Below are positions 51,243 to 60,450 of a stretch of DNA of 64,000 nucleotides, piece by piece (position 1 is the first letter of the stretch; every line of letters begins with the position of its first letter). Under the pieces are notes generated by a model. That model saw only the letters and a list, made by a program, of their open reading frames with translations. It ran no database searches and was not told where the DNA came from. The stretch is taken from contig NZ_CP089979.1 in assembly GCF_021389935.1 (NCBI RefSeq), positions 2,833,001 through 2,897,000 on the forward strand, written 5' to 3'. This DNA comes from Fulvivirga ligni (lineage in GTDB: Bacteria > Bacteroidota > Bacteroidia > Cytophagales > Cyclobacteriaceae). The translations under genes were made by a program, and so were the position numbers.

Positions 51243-53441
51243 ATGATTATTTCTATTTGGAGGTACAGTCATCTAATATTGGCTGTATCTTCTTTTGTTT
51301 TTATTCTCATAGCATCTATCACAGGTGTTATTCTGGCCTTTGAACCGGTCTCATATCAGCTTTCAGACTATAAAGTAGATGGTTCAGATCAGGTTTTACT
51401 GGCTGATGCCTTTGAAAAGATCCAGACTCATTATGATGAAATCTTTAACTTGAAGGTGGATGAAAATGGATTGGTTTCCGTTTCAGCCGTTGATAAGGAA
51501 GGTAATATGAGTGATTTCTACATCAACCCAACCACCGGCGAGCAGTTGGAGGTGGTAGAGGATCAGCAGCCACTTTTTGAGTTCGTAACCAGCTTACACC
51601 GCTCTCTTTTTCTTAAAGGTTTCGGACGCTTTTTTATGGGCTTAAGTGCTCTTTGTTTGTCCCTTATAGCCATTACAGGAGTGGTTTTAATCATCAAGCG
51701 ACAGCAGGGAATAAAGCATTTCTTTTCCAAAATCATCAATGAAAACTTCTATCAATACTACCATGTGTATTTAGGGCGGCTGGTCTTAATTCCTATTCTT
51801 ATTACTAGCCTTACAGGCACATATTTATTCTTGCAGAGGTTTTCAGTAATACCGGAATCTACTGCGGCTCAATATGATATTAATTATGAAACTCTCAGTG
51901 AAGAGCCGGCAGTTTCTCCTGAGCAATTTGAATCTTTTAATAATGTGAAACTGGGAGAATTGAGAGTTCTTGAGTTTCCATTTTCTCCTGATGTAGAAGA
52001 TTATTATGTACTCAAACTTAAGGATAGTGAGCTTTTAGTTAATCAATACACAGGCGAGGTTATGGATCAAACGGTATATCCGTTCGTGAATATCATTTCA
52101 GAACTTAGCCTAACCTTGCATACGGGGCGAGGTAACATTTGGTGGGCTTTGATCCTTGGGTTATCAGCCTGTAGCTTGCCCTTTTTCATATATTCAGGCT
52201 TTGTGATGACTTTCAAGCGTAGAGCTTCAAAGATTAGAAACAGTCTACAAAAGGCTGATTGTAAGTATATTATCCTGGTTGGATCGGAGACTGGCACAAC
52301 CATTCCGTTTGCTATGCAATTACATCAACAGCTGTTAGAAAATGGCCAGTCGTCTTATATCACAGAAATGAATCGATATGAGATGTTTGAAAGTATGGAG
52401 CATCTTATTGTTCTTACTTCCACCTATGGTCATGGAGAGGCGCCTGTGAATGCTTCTAATTTTATAAAGCTATTTAAAGACTGCACATCTGAAAAGGCCT
52501 TTTCTTTTTCTGTTTTAGGTTTCGGTTCCTTGGCTTATCCAGATTTTTGTCAGTTTGCGAAGGAGGTGGATCTGGAGTTGGGCATGCACCCGCTGAGTAA
52601 AAGAAAGATGGAATTGCAGACAGTCAATAATCGTTCTTGGGAGTCATTTCGCCAGTGGGCTCGACAATTATCACAAGTAGATAACTTAAGCCTACAAGTG
52701 CCTGCCAAGAATCCTGTTGATCTGAAGCCTAAAAAGGTTCAGGGGTTCACAATTATCTCAAAAACCAAGGCAGAAGATAGTCTAGATGATACGTTTATTA
52801 TCGAGTTAAGTAATCCTTCGAATAAGATTAAATCGGGTGATCTGTTAGGTATTTACCCTCCAAATGAGAGTGAGAGATTATATTCCATTGCATTGATCAA
52901 TGGCAATATTATTATAAGTGTAAAAAGACATGAATTAGGTGTCTGTTCTAATTATTTGAATAATCTTAAAGTGGGTGATACTCTGGAAGGCAGCCTCGTG
53001 AGAAACAAGAATTTTCATCTTCCAGCAAAGTCTAAGAAAGTGATTATGGTAGCCACTGGAACGGGCATTGCACCCTATTTAGGAATGATCAATGATGGTT
53101 TTTTGGGTGACTTGCACCTCTACTGGGGTGCGAGAAATGAGTCTTCTTATGAAATTTACAGACCGTTTGTGGATCAGGCTTTGGCTAATAAAAAGCTTCA
53201 AAGCTTCATTCCTGCCTATTCAAAATCAGGTGGCGCAAAAGTGTATGTACAGCATTTGTTGGAAAAAGATGCGCATCTATTAGCTCAAACACTTAAAGAC
53301 AGAGGTATAATCATGCTCTGTGGCTCTATTTCCATGCAGCGAGAGGTCACCAATGTTCTGGAACGCATTTGTGTGGCGCACAACGGTAAAAAGCTAAGCT
53401 ATTACCAGAATAAAGGACAGCTTAAAATGGATTGCTATTAA
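51243..53441 (+). CDS. PepSY-TM / flavodoxin / ferredoxin-reductase fusion protein
   Basis: A 732-residue inner-membrane electron-transfer protein. The N-terminal PepSY-TM part (about 1-330) has four membrane helices and paired His (SLHRSLF, YYHVYLG, LTLHTGRG) suited to haem. The middle is a flavodoxin-like FMN domain (about 345-480: GSETGTT, TSTYGHGEAP, LGFGSLAYPDFC). The C-terminal FAD/NAD(P)H oxidoreductase domain (about 500-732) has RLYSIA, ATGTGIAPYLG, WGARNESSYE and LCGSISM. This resembles sulfite-reductase-type flavoprotein modules fused to a membrane haem unit. It likely passes NADPH electrons across the membrane, for instance to reduce ferric chelates, though that role is inferred from family and the DUF2271 neighbour. 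Confidence 0.9.
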   Translation: MIISIWRYSHLILAVSSFVFILIASITGVILAFEPVSYQLSDYKVDGSDQVLLADAFEKIQTHYDEIFNLKVDENGLVSVSAVDKEGNMSDFYINPTTGEQLEVVEDQQPLFEFVTSLHRSLFLKGFGRFFMGLSALCLSLIAITGVVLIIKRQQGIKHFFSKIINENFYQYYHVYLGRLVLIPILITSLTGTYLFLQRFSVIPESTAAQYDINYETLSEEPAVSPEQFESFNNVKLGELRVLEFPFSPDVEDYYVLKLKDSELLVNQYTGEVMDQTVYPFVNIISELSLTLHTGRGNIWWALILGLSACSLPFFIYSGFVMTFKRRASKIRNSLQKADCKYIILVGSETGTTIPFAMQLHQQLLENGQSSYITEMNRYEMFESMEHLIVLTSTYGHGEAPVNASNFIKLFKDCTSEKAFSFSVLGFGSLAYPDFCQFAKEVDLELGMHPLSKRKMELQTVNNRSWESFRQWARQLSQVDNLSLQVPAKNPVDLKPKKVQGFTIISKTKAEDSLDDTFIIELSNPSNKIKSGDLLGIYPPNESERLYSIALINGNIIISVKRHELGVCSNYLNNLKVGDTLEGSLVRNKNFHLPAKSKKVIMVATGTGIAPYLGMINDGFLGDLHLYWGARNESSYEIYRPFVDQALANKKLQSFIPAYSKSGGAKVYVQHLLEKDAHLLAQTLKDRGIIMLCGSISMQREVTNVLERICVAHNGKKLSYYQNKGQLKMDCY

Positions 53442-53475
53442 AAAGAAATTGCTGATTCAAAACCCATGCATTTAT

Positions 53476-54672
53476 CTAAGCATCTCTCTTTTCAAGTGTA
53501 AAAGTAAAGGTGGTTCCCAGGCCCAATTCTGATTGTATAGAGATATAGCCACCCGCATTTTCTATTATCTTTCTTACGGTTGGCAAACCAATGCCCGAAC
53601 CTTTTACGCCAAACCTATCCTTCTTAGATACCGTTTTGAACAGGTCAAATATAATGGCCTGGTCGTCTTTAGAAATGCCTATGCCATTGTCCTTAAGGGT
53701 AAATTTATAATACTCTTCGTCTTCAAAGCATCTGATTTCAATGACTATTGGATCCTTGTCGTTATAGCGGATACTGTTATTGAGTAAATTCAGAAATATT
53801 TGCTCCAGCTGGGTTCGGTTAAAAATGATCTCCTTATGAGGGCATCTTACATCTAGAACAAAGCCCTTTTCAGAGGTGACAATAGATTTGATATTATCAA
53901 AAAACTGATCTAGTTGTATCTTATGATATTCAGCAACATTATTTTCGTTTTGATAATACTGTAAAATGCCTTCCACCATAGATTTTATCTTCCTGGCAGA
54001 GGTGTTGCTGATATTGATAAGTTCATTGGCGGCTTCTGGTAAATTCTTGCTGTGACCATCAGCCAATAATTCGTTACTCAATAAAATGCTTGTAAGTGGC
54101 GATTTAATGTCATGAGATACCACCATGGCAAAGTTCTCCAGATCCTTATTTCTAGCCTCTAAGTGTGTTTTTAAGAGCTTGAGCTCTTTATTAGACTGCC
54201 TAAGTTCAAGCAGGTGCATCACATTCTTAGAAAGCATTTTAAGTGCACTCTTCTGATCATCAGTGAGTTGCCTCACCTTAGTATCGATAACGCAAACAGT
54301 ACCTAAACCGTGACCGTTATTGGCTACCAGAGGTACGCCGGCATAAAAAACTATATCAGGTTTGCCTGTAACTAAAGGATTGTCTTTAAATCGGTCATCC
54401 TCCCTGGAGTCTTCAATTATAAAGATATCATTAGGGTGGTTAATAGCATGCGAGCAGAAGGAATGAGCCCTTGGTGTTTCATGAGCATCTAACCCTCTTT
54501 TAGATTTAAACCATTGTCTATGCTCATCTACAAATGAGATAAGCGCAATTGGTGTACCGCAAATAGCTGATGCCAGGAAAGTGATATCATCATAATCACT
54601 TTCACTTAGCGTATCCAGTATATTATAATTTCTTAAAGTCTCTAACCTTAGCCTTTCCTTATCAAGATTCAT
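53476..54672 (-). CDS. GAF-domain sensor histidine kinase
   Basis: A 398-residue cytoplasmic kinase: GAF domain (about 20-160: PIALISFVDEHRQWFKSKRGL, FCSHAI, FYAGVPLVANNGHGLGTVCVID), a linker coil, HisKA with H187 (FAMVVSHDIKSPLTSI), and a full ATPase domain (N-box NLLNNSIRYND, KDNGIGIS, KGSGIGLPTVRKI). An ATG at 54747 would add 25 residues with no resemblance to the family. The start at 54672 (MNLDKERLRLETLRNYNILDT) is the typical beginning of these GAF kinases. No cognate regulator is adjacent; it is an orphan. Confidence 0.9.
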   Translation of the reverse strand: MNLDKERLRLETLRNYNILDTLSESDYDDITFLASAICGTPIALISFVDEHRQWFKSKRGLDAHETPRAHSFCSHAINHPNDIFIIEDSREDDRFKDNPLVTGKPDIVFYAGVPLVANNGHGLGTVCVIDTKVRQLTDDQKSALKMLSKNVMHLLELRQSNKELKLLKTHLEARNKDLENFAMVVSHDIKSPLTSILLSNELLADGHSKNLPEAANELINISNTSARKIKSMVEGILQYYQNENNVAEYHKIQLDQFFDNIKSIVTSEKGFVLDVRCPHKEIIFNRTQLEQIFLNLLNNSIRYNDKDPIVIEIRCFEDEEYYKFTLKDNGIGISKDDQAIIFDLFKTVSKKDRFGVKGSGIGLPTVRKIIENAGGYISIQSELGLGTTFTFTLEKRDA

Positions 54673-55086
54673 CCTTATTATTAAAGTCCAACGAGCTTGC
54701 AATTTTATGCAAAATGGTAGCGATTTCAAAATACAAATTTCATCCAAATTGCTGTGAGGAGGGCTAATTTGGCTAATATTAGCAAAGAAATAGCATTATA
54801 GATATAACGGATTTTTATTGCTCATGAAAAAAGGAATTAGAGCATGATACTCCATGTATTAAATTGATTTTGGCTCAAAATATAATATGCTTTTATGTGA
54901 GTGCTTTGAAAAAATAGAACAGAAGGGTTAATAATAAAATTGAAGGTTACAATAGTGATTGAAATAATATTAAAATTAAACTTTTTGCATTTTTTTGATA
55001 TAAAATAACCACCATAGGTTGACTACAGCAAGGAGGGATCACTAATTACTTGTAATAGGCTTTATCATTTTTTAAAAATCAACGGC
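54673..55086. other. Intergenic region, AT-rich, no gene seen
   Basis: A 414-bp gap between divergent genes. It is very AT-rich with several A/T runs and no convincing short gene, RNA or consensus promoter; TTTTTTG followed by a poor -7 match occurs about 100 bp before the TPR gene. Confidence 0.5.
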
Positions 55087-57444
55087 GTGAAATCAATAAT
55101 CTTATCCATTTCTTTGGCTTTAGTGGCCTGCGTAAGTGCCAATGCTCAGTATCATTTAAGGCTAAAATTCGAGTATTTTGATAAAGATGGCAATGTTCGG
55201 CCCGCGATGGAAGGTCGTGAAACGCTATTTCAAGATTACTACATTGTAGAGGGAAGAACCAAATCCGTTTTTGATCAGGGATTTGTAGTAATTACAGATT
55301 GCAGTGAGCCCAAGTACAAGAAAGTGATGTATAAGAATGGTGAAAAACAGCCTGATACTGATAAAAAGGCCTTGGAAAGTCGTAAGCTCATTAGCTCGAA
55401 GAAGTTGAAAGATACTGAAGTAGTGATGGGATATACATGTCAGTCAGTGAAACATAAATTTGCTGATGGCTCAGTACTGACCTCTTTTTATTCCGATCAA
55501 GTGGCGGTTGATCCAGAGCTTTATAATCATAAAGATCATGAAGAGTATGAGTTATTAAAAGATAAGAAAGGAGGGCTGGATCTGAAGTTTATTGTGGAGC
55601 AGGAGGGAAGGTCTAAAGTTGTAGCTACCACTGTACTTATAGAGAAAATTGAATACAAGCCGGAAGATTTCGATATGAAGAAATTCCTCAAATCTCATCT
55701 GGATGAAAACCAACAGCTATTTACCCAATTGCTTTCTGATTTTAAGTCTAAATACAAATTTGAAGCATTACCAGATGATTTTATAGCCAAGGGAGTGATC
55801 TCACAGGGTGAAATCTCTTTTCCAGTAGATCTCAAGGTTAAAAATCCTAATATGATGCTGATGAAAATGGATTTTGGTGCGGCTAGCTTTTTAACAGGTA
55901 GTAATGGTAATATGACATGGCAATACAATCCTGTTGATCAAAAAGTGAATGTTACAGATAAAGGTATAGAAGGTTATGATTTCTTAGGTCAGTTTCTTCC
56001 TAATTTGACCAAAGACTGGAATGAGTTATCCATAAACTCTTTCATAGATATTGATAGTGCTTATAGAGTGGTGTTTCGCAAGGTTAAGAATAGTAGCAGT
56101 TCTGTCTGTTATTTTAATAAAGAAAGCCTATTAATAAGTAAAAAGTTTGATGAAGGCTCATACTATATGTATGCAGACTACAAAGAATTTAATAACTACC
56201 CAGCTCCAACAAAATACCAACAGTATTTCTATGGTGAAGAACGGGCAATACTCAATGCTACTTTTGATCAATTTGAATTCAATAGACAGATTGATAATGA
56301 GGTGTTTGAAATACCTGAAAATTTAAAGGATAAGGTGGTGGGTGATAAGGCCACGAAGCTGGTGAAATCTGGAAAAAATGCCATTGATTATTTTAATGAG
56401 GCAGAAGCTTTGGCTGATAAAGATAATTATAAAGAGGCCATACCATTGTACAAACAGGCTATTCAGCTCAATAATAACATTGCGACTTATCACAATCAGC
56501 TAGGGCTGGCATTGCTAGAAACGGAAGATTATTATGGAGCAGTGGCCGAGTTTAGCAGAGCGTTAGAAATAGACCCTGTATTAGCTGTGGCCAAAAATAA
56601 TCTAGGGTATGCTAAAATGCACTTCGGAGACTTTAAAGCGGCCATTGTAGATATCAATGAAGCAATCAGGCTCGATGGTGAAAATGCCAGCTTCTATTCA
56701 AACCGTGCTAATTGCTACTTGAATTTTGATGAATATGACTCTGCATTACTCGACTATAAAATGGTGATTCAATTGGATTCCACTACATTTTTTGGTTATT
56801 ACAACCTGGCAATGTCATATTATCATCTTGAGAATTACGACAGTGCTATCATGAATTTTGATAAGTCAGAACGGGCAAAATTGTATGCACCAGGGGACTT
56901 ATTTAATTATAGAGGTATCTGTAATTACAATCTAGAGAATTATGAAGGTGCGGTGGCAGATTTTCAAAAAGCTACAAAATCTGATGAACCGGAATTGATG
57001 TATTTCAGTAATCTGGGCCAGACTTATTCAGAGATTGGGGATTCGAAGAAAGCCATAGTAGCCTATAACGAGGCTATTAAAATGGATTCTACTTATGCAG
57101 AAGGCCATAATCTAATAGGGTTAGAATATTATAATCAAGAACTTTATAATGAGGCTATTAACTCATTTAACGAGGCCATTGCAATCAATGGAAAAGAGGC
57201 TGTATACTACGATAATAGAGCCAGAGCTAAGAGTGAAAAGATGGATTATGTAGGAGCCATTGAGGATCTGTCACATTCCATTAATCTTTATCCGGATGAC
57301 GCTAGTATTTACTACTTAAGAGGGCTTACCAAACAACATATCAATGAGAAATTTGATGCGTGTTTAGATTTTAAAAAGGCCTCTGAAATGGGATTAGACG
57401 AGGCCTCTGATACTATGAATGACTATTGTTTGTCAGGCGGTTGA
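55087..57444 (+). CDS. Large secreted TPR protein with LolA-like N-terminal part
   Basis: A 785-residue exported protein. GTG at 55087 starts a signal peptide ending near VSANAQ (residue 21). The first half (about 25-410) is beta-rich with YHLRLKFEYFDKDG and, from about 220, a region resembling LolA/outer-membrane-lipoprotein-sorting folds (MLMKMDFGAASFLTGSNGNMTWQYNPVDQKVN). The second half (about 425-785) has nine or so TPRs (NNYKEAIPLYKQAIQLNNNIATYHNQLGLALLETEDYYGAVAEFSRALEID). The combination may link lipid or envelope sensing with a protein-binding scaffold, but no function is established. Solitary gene after a long AT-rich region. Confidence 0.78.
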   Translation: MKSIILSISLALVACVSANAQYHLRLKFEYFDKDGNVRPAMEGRETLFQDYYIVEGRTKSVFDQGFVVITDCSEPKYKKVMYKNGEKQPDTDKKALESRKLISSKKLKDTEVVMGYTCQSVKHKFADGSVLTSFYSDQVAVDPELYNHKDHEEYELLKDKKGGLDLKFIVEQEGRSKVVATTVLIEKIEYKPEDFDMKKFLKSHLDENQQLFTQLLSDFKSKYKFEALPDDFIAKGVISQGEISFPVDLKVKNPNMMLMKMDFGAASFLTGSNGNMTWQYNPVDQKVNVTDKGIEGYDFLGQFLPNLTKDWNELSINSFIDIDSAYRVVFRKVKNSSSSVCYFNKESLLISKKFDEGSYYMYADYKEFNNYPAPTKYQQYFYGEERAILNATFDQFEFNRQIDNEVFEIPENLKDKVVGDKATKLVKSGKNAIDYFNEAEALADKDNYKEAIPLYKQAIQLNNNIATYHNQLGLALLETEDYYGAVAEFSRALEIDPVLAVAKNNLGYAKMHFGDFKAAIVDINEAIRLDGENASFYSNRANCYLNFDEYDSALLDYKMVIQLDSTTFFGYYNLAMSYYHLENYDSAIMNFDKSERAKLYAPGDLFNYRGICNYNLENYEGAVADFQKATKSDEPELMYFSNLGQTYSEIGDSKKAIVAYNEAIKMDSTYAEGHNLIGLEYYNQELYNEAINSFNEAIAINGKEAVYYDNRARAKSEKMDYVGAIEDLSHSINLYPDDASIYYLRGLTKQHINEKFDACLDFKKASEMGLDEASDTMNDYCLSGG

Positions 57445-57449
57445 TTAAA

Positions 57450-57788
57450 TTACGCCTTCTTTACAAATTCAGACTTTAGTGCCATAGCACCAAAACCATC
57501 AACTTTGCAGTCTATATTATGATCTCCATCTACCAGACGGATGTTTTTTACTTTAGTACCAGCTTTGATAGGTTTTGGGGCGCCCTTTACAGGTAAGTCC
57601 TTAGCTATCACTACGTCATCACCATCTTGCAGAGTATTTCCGTTGGCGTCTTTTACTACAGGACCAGCAGCCTCTGCAGCCACATCTTCAGGGTTCCACT
57701 CATGGCCACATTCTGGGCACATCATTAATACTCCGGTAGAATAGCCGTAAGGCGAACTACATTCAGGACAAGTTTGTGTTTCAGACAT
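57450..57788 (-). CDS. yjdM: YjdM/PhnA zinc-ribbon protein
   Basis: A 112-residue cytoplasmic protein: N-terminal zinc ribbon with two CPEC knuckles ([22 protein letters not shown]), then the conserved C-terminal domain [57 protein letters not shown]. Historically named PhnA (alkylphosphonate uptake) although the role in phosphonate use is not supported. It ends 5 bp from the convergent TPR gene. Confidence 0.95.
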   Translation of the reverse strand: MSETQTCPECSSPYGYSTGVLMMCPECGHEWNPEDVAAEAAGPVVKDANGNTLQDGDDVVIAKDLPVKGAPKPIKAGTKVKNIRLVDGDHNIDCKVDGFGAMALKSEFVKKA

Positions 57789-58025
57789 TGCTTTTGTGAT
57801 TTAAGACGCAAATTTAAATTAATTATTGGGACTGTAAGCGAATTCTACTAGAAAGCGCATTAAAATCAATGTTAGCCAAAGTGTAGTTCGTAAAAATTAT
57901 AATTTATATATCTTATTTTAAATTATGGGATTACCTTTTGGCCATTTTTTATATTCAGGGTTTCTATGCGTCAAATTATTTGAAAAATCTTGCCGCATTT
58001 TATTTTACCTTATAAAAATTTACAA

Positions 58026-58550
58026 ATGAATTTTAAAAAAGTAATCGTAATGCTTTTGTGTGCAAGCCTATTTGTAGCTTGTTCAGATGATGAAGAAGAT
58101 TTACAGTTAAATAGTGAAATTGAAGGGACATGGAACATGACGGATGTAAGCTACTCAGGAGTCTCGACAACATCAGGGTCTGGAATAACAGTTATTACCA
58201 CTTATGATGGTAAAGCATACGATCTAGATTACACTGTGGAATTTACCTCAAGTCCAAACAAGATTTTTGTTGATGGTGATTACAATATAAATCTGAAATA
58301 TACTGTTAGCAGTTCTATAACTGGAGAGATGTCTTATGAACAGAATTTTTCAGGTTATAGCTTCTCAAATGAAGGTGCTTGGGAAATTGAGGGTGATAAA
58401 CTAATTATAACAGATTCAAATGGTGAGGAACAGGAATATACGATCCTAGAAAAATCTGCCAATAAATTTGTTTTTACCACGGAGCTTAATATTACTACTG
58501 GTGGTGGTGGTGCCTCTGATTTGGTAGGACAGTTTACATTAGAGAGATAA
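58026..58550 (+). CDS. Lipocalin-like lipoprotein
   Basis: A 174-residue lipoprotein: signal ends LFVAC with Cys 19, followed by acidic DDEEDLQ (surface-export-like). The body looks like the Bacteroidota lipocalin-like fold: IEGTWNMTDVSYSG near the start, then regular strands (YDLDYTVEFTSSPNKIFVDGDYNINLKYTVS, WEIEGDKLIITDSNGEEQEYTILE, ANKFVFTTE). A TTG at 57990 would add 12 residues before the signal; ATG 58026 is chosen. Ligand unknown. Confidence 0.82.
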   Translation: MNFKKVIVMLLCASLFVACSDDEEDLQLNSEIEGTWNMTDVSYSGVSTTSGSGITVITTYDGKAYDLDYTVEFTSSPNKIFVDGDYNINLKYTVSSSITGEMSYEQNFSGYSFSNEGAWEIEGDKLIITDSNGEEQEYTILEKSANKFVFTTELNITTGGGGASDLVGQFTLER

Positions 58551-58569
58551 ATAAACTTTTGATATAACG

Positions 58570-58595
58570 GAGCCCTACAAATATTTGTGGGGCTC
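58570..58595. terminator. Terminator between lipoprotein and hydrolase genes
   Basis: GAGCCC-T-ACAAAT pairs with ATTTGT-G-GGGCTC with an internal mismatch, between convergent genes. Confidence 0.7.
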
Positions 58596-58609
58596 TTAAT
58601 TATTTAAGA

Positions 58610-59497
58610 TCAGCTCAAATGCTTCTTAAAAAACTCAATAGTTCTGCCCCAGGCTAACTTGGCCGCTTCATCATCATACCGTGGGGTAGTGTCGTTATGA
58701 AATCCGTGATTGGCATTGGGGTAGATATGTGCTTCGTAGTCCTTGTCATTCTCTTTCAAAGCCTTCTCATAATCAGGCCATCCTGCATTTACTCTTTCAT
58801 CCAGCTCCCCAAAATGTAGCAGCAGGGGTGCTTGAATGTTTGGTACTTCTTCCAGAGGAGGTTGACCACCATAAAATGGAACAGCTGCTTTCAACTCTGA
58901 AACTTTTACTGCCATCATATTGCTGACCCAACCGCCAAAACAAAAGCCTACAACTCCGACATTGCCACTACATTCATCATTATTTTTTAGATAATTGAAT
59001 GCGGCTATGAAGTCATTGAGCATCTCATTCTTATCACGTTTACTTTGCAATGCTCGGCCATCATCATCATTACCAGGATAGCCGCCCAGTGGTGTAAGTG
59101 CATCTGGAGAAATGGTAATAAATCCCTCTTTGGCAGCTCTTCGGCCTACATCTGCAATGTGTGGGTTAAGCCCTCTATTTTCATGTACCACCACTATACC
59201 CGGGAGCTTTCCTTTAGCATTTTTGGGTCGGGAAAGTTGGGCTTTTATAGCTCCGCCACCATCTGGAGATTGATAAGTGATAGTTTCAGTTTCCAGTGCT
59301 GGGTCATCTGCTTTGATTACAATATTGTCGCTATAATTCGGCATGATAAAACTCATCAGAGATGCCACTGTAAGTCCACCTACGGCATAAGTAGAGAGTT
59401 TCTCTATGAATTCACGTCGCTCCATTTTATTGTGGGCGTAGGCATCATAAAGTTTGAATACCTCCGGGTCAATGCTATTCTTATCAATCTTTTTCAT
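58610..59497 (-). CDS. Dienelactone-hydrolase-family protein with Tat-type signal
   Basis: A 295-residue hydrolase. An N-terminal twin-arginine motif (MERREFIEKLSTYAVGGLTVASLMSF, about 21-46) suggests folded export. The catalytic domain carries the Cys-type nucleophile elbow GFCFGGW, the oxyanion/loop segment VVHENRGLNPHIADVGRR, acid Asp in LLHFGELDERVNAG and His in NANHGFHND. Family members open lactone rings; the natural substrate of the exported Bacteroidota form is unknown. It lies 19 bp after a PepSY-like membrane gene on the same strand, probably one operon. Confidence 0.9.
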   Translation of the reverse strand: MKKIDKNSIDPEVFKLYDAYAHNKMERREFIEKLSTYAVGGLTVASLMSFIMPNYSDNIVIKADDPALETETITYQSPDGGGAIKAQLSRPKNAKGKLPGIVVVHENRGLNPHIADVGRRAAKEGFITISPDALTPLGGYPGNDDDGRALQSKRDKNEMLNDFIAAFNYLKNNDECSGNVGVVGFCFGGWVSNMMAVKVSELKAAVPFYGGQPPLEEVPNIQAPLLLHFGELDERVNAGWPDYEKALKENDKDYEAHIYPNANHGFHNDTTPRYDDEAAKLAWGRTIEFFKKHLS

Positions 59498-59516
59498 GGT
59501 TTAGGGGATTAGTTGC

Positions 59517-60014
59517 TTATAGAAATATGAGTAATAGCGCCATTATTAAACCTGCCAATGTAAAGTACATTCCTTTCTTAAAAACACTGGTTTTAGGCAT
59601 GAACATCCAGAAAGAAGAAAGTACAAAAAAGAATAACGATACGCCAAAGAAAATATTCAAAAAGGCTAAAGGTCTACTGCTGGTCGCTTTATGTAAATGA
59701 GTCATTTTTTCAAGTACAAAAGGCAATTCTTTTTGGGTATAAGTGGCTGTATGGTTTTTTAGATTATACGATCCATCTCTAAAGTAGGCTGTATCACCTT
59801 CAACTTTTTCTACATTAAATCTTCTCATTCCTAATGCTTCACCCAGATTTTCCAGGGTAGTGTCTTCAGGAAGTACTTTGGTAATAGTAGTTACCTTCTT
59901 AAAAGTATCTTTGTCTCTGAAGATTAAAACAATACCGCTAATAGCATATACAGCCATAATTCCCGCCAGGAAAAACCCCAAATAGCGGTGATAAATTCTC
60001 ATTTTCATGTTCAT
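59517..60014 (-). CDS. PepSY-TM-like membrane protein
   Basis: A 165-residue protein with helices at about 9-30, 118-138 and 143-163 and a periplasmic domain between. The N-terminal MRIYHRYLGFFLAGIMAVYAISGIVLIFRD and KMTHLHKATSSRPLAFLNIFFGVSLFFFVLSSFWMF stretches match PepSY-associated membrane segments with potential haem His. A GTG at 60023 would add three residues; ATG at 60014 is chosen. Likely co-transcribed with the dienelactone hydrolase (19 bp gap). Confidence 0.75.
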   Translation of the reverse strand: MNMKMRIYHRYLGFFLAGIMAVYAISGIVLIFRDKDTFKKVTTITKVLPEDTTLENLGEALGMRRFNVEKVEGDTAYFRDGSYNLKNHTATYTQKELPFVLEKMTHLHKATSSRPLAFLNIFFGVSLFFFVLSSFWMFMPKTSVFKKGMYFTLAGLIMALLLIFL

Positions 60015-60149
60015 TGCAATCACAAATGTTTAATTGAGCTGGAAAGATAATATTGCCTAAGGAATTGTGGAAGGTAAAATTGATGGGAGGTTAAGATGAA
60101 TGCCACTATTTCATAACTAAGGTTAAGCTCTGGAATATTCGGGTGTATG

Positions 60150-60181
60150 TTTTGAAAAACGAAATTTATGTAATACATTTG
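60150..60181 (+). promoter_or_regulatory. vapBC promoter (TTTTG-N19-TACATTTG)
   Basis: TTTTG at 60150-60154 and TACATTTG at 60174-60181 are separated by 19 bases, a full match to the Bacteroidota consensus TTTG-N19-TAnnTTTG. It ends 20 bp before the vapB start. Confidence 0.65.
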
Positions 60182-60188
60182 TAATACA
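60169..60188 (+). promoter_or_regulatory. Direct repeat overlapping the vapBC promoter
   Basis: TGTAATACA occurs twice, at 60169-60177 and 60180-60188, one helical turn (11 bp) apart. The pair covers the -7 element, as expected for an autoregulatory ribbon-helix-helix operator. Confidence 0.6.
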
Positions 60189-60201
60189 AATTTTTAAGGT
60201 T

Positions 60202-60450
60202 ATGATCAATGTTAGAGTAAATAAGGAGTTGGAAGAGAAGCTGAATCAATATAGTCAGCAAAAAAATCTATCTAAATCATCCATAGTGAAAGAAGCATTG
60301 GCTCAGTACTTCAAAAAAGAAGAAATGAATCAAACTCCATATGAGCTAGGCGCAGATCTATTTGGTCTGGAGGGAAATGGTGATGCTAATGCTTCTTCGG
60401 ATTATAAAAAGGCTCTAAAACAAAAATTAAATGAGAAGCATACTCATTGA
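60202..60450 (+). CDS. vapB: Ribbon-helix-helix antitoxin (VapB-like)
   Basis: An 82-residue protein. The N-terminal MINVRVNKELEEKLNQYSQQKNLSKSSIVKEALAQYFKKEE is a CopG/Arc ribbon-helix-helix DNA-binding domain (first strand NVRVN). The C-terminal half, with YELGADLFGLEGNG and the KKALKQKLNEKHTH tail, would be the toxin-neutralising part. It overlaps the toxin gene by 20 bp, typical for coupled translation. It should repress its own promoter through the TGTAATACA repeats. Confidence 0.88.
   Translation: MINVRVNKELEEKLNQYSQQKNLSKSSIVKEALAQYFKKEEMNQTPYELGADLFGLEGNGDANASSDYKKALKQKLNEKHTH

Noticed and set aside
54673-54747. 25-residue N-terminal extension of the GAF kinase
   Set aside because: It does not resemble the family start, whereas MNLDKERLRLETLRNYNILDT does.
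59045-59512. 155-residue open frame on the plus strand
   Set aside because: It lies antisense within the dienelactone hydrolase gene, which has full catalytic motifs; the composition is Cys/Ile/Ser-rich as in shadow frames.
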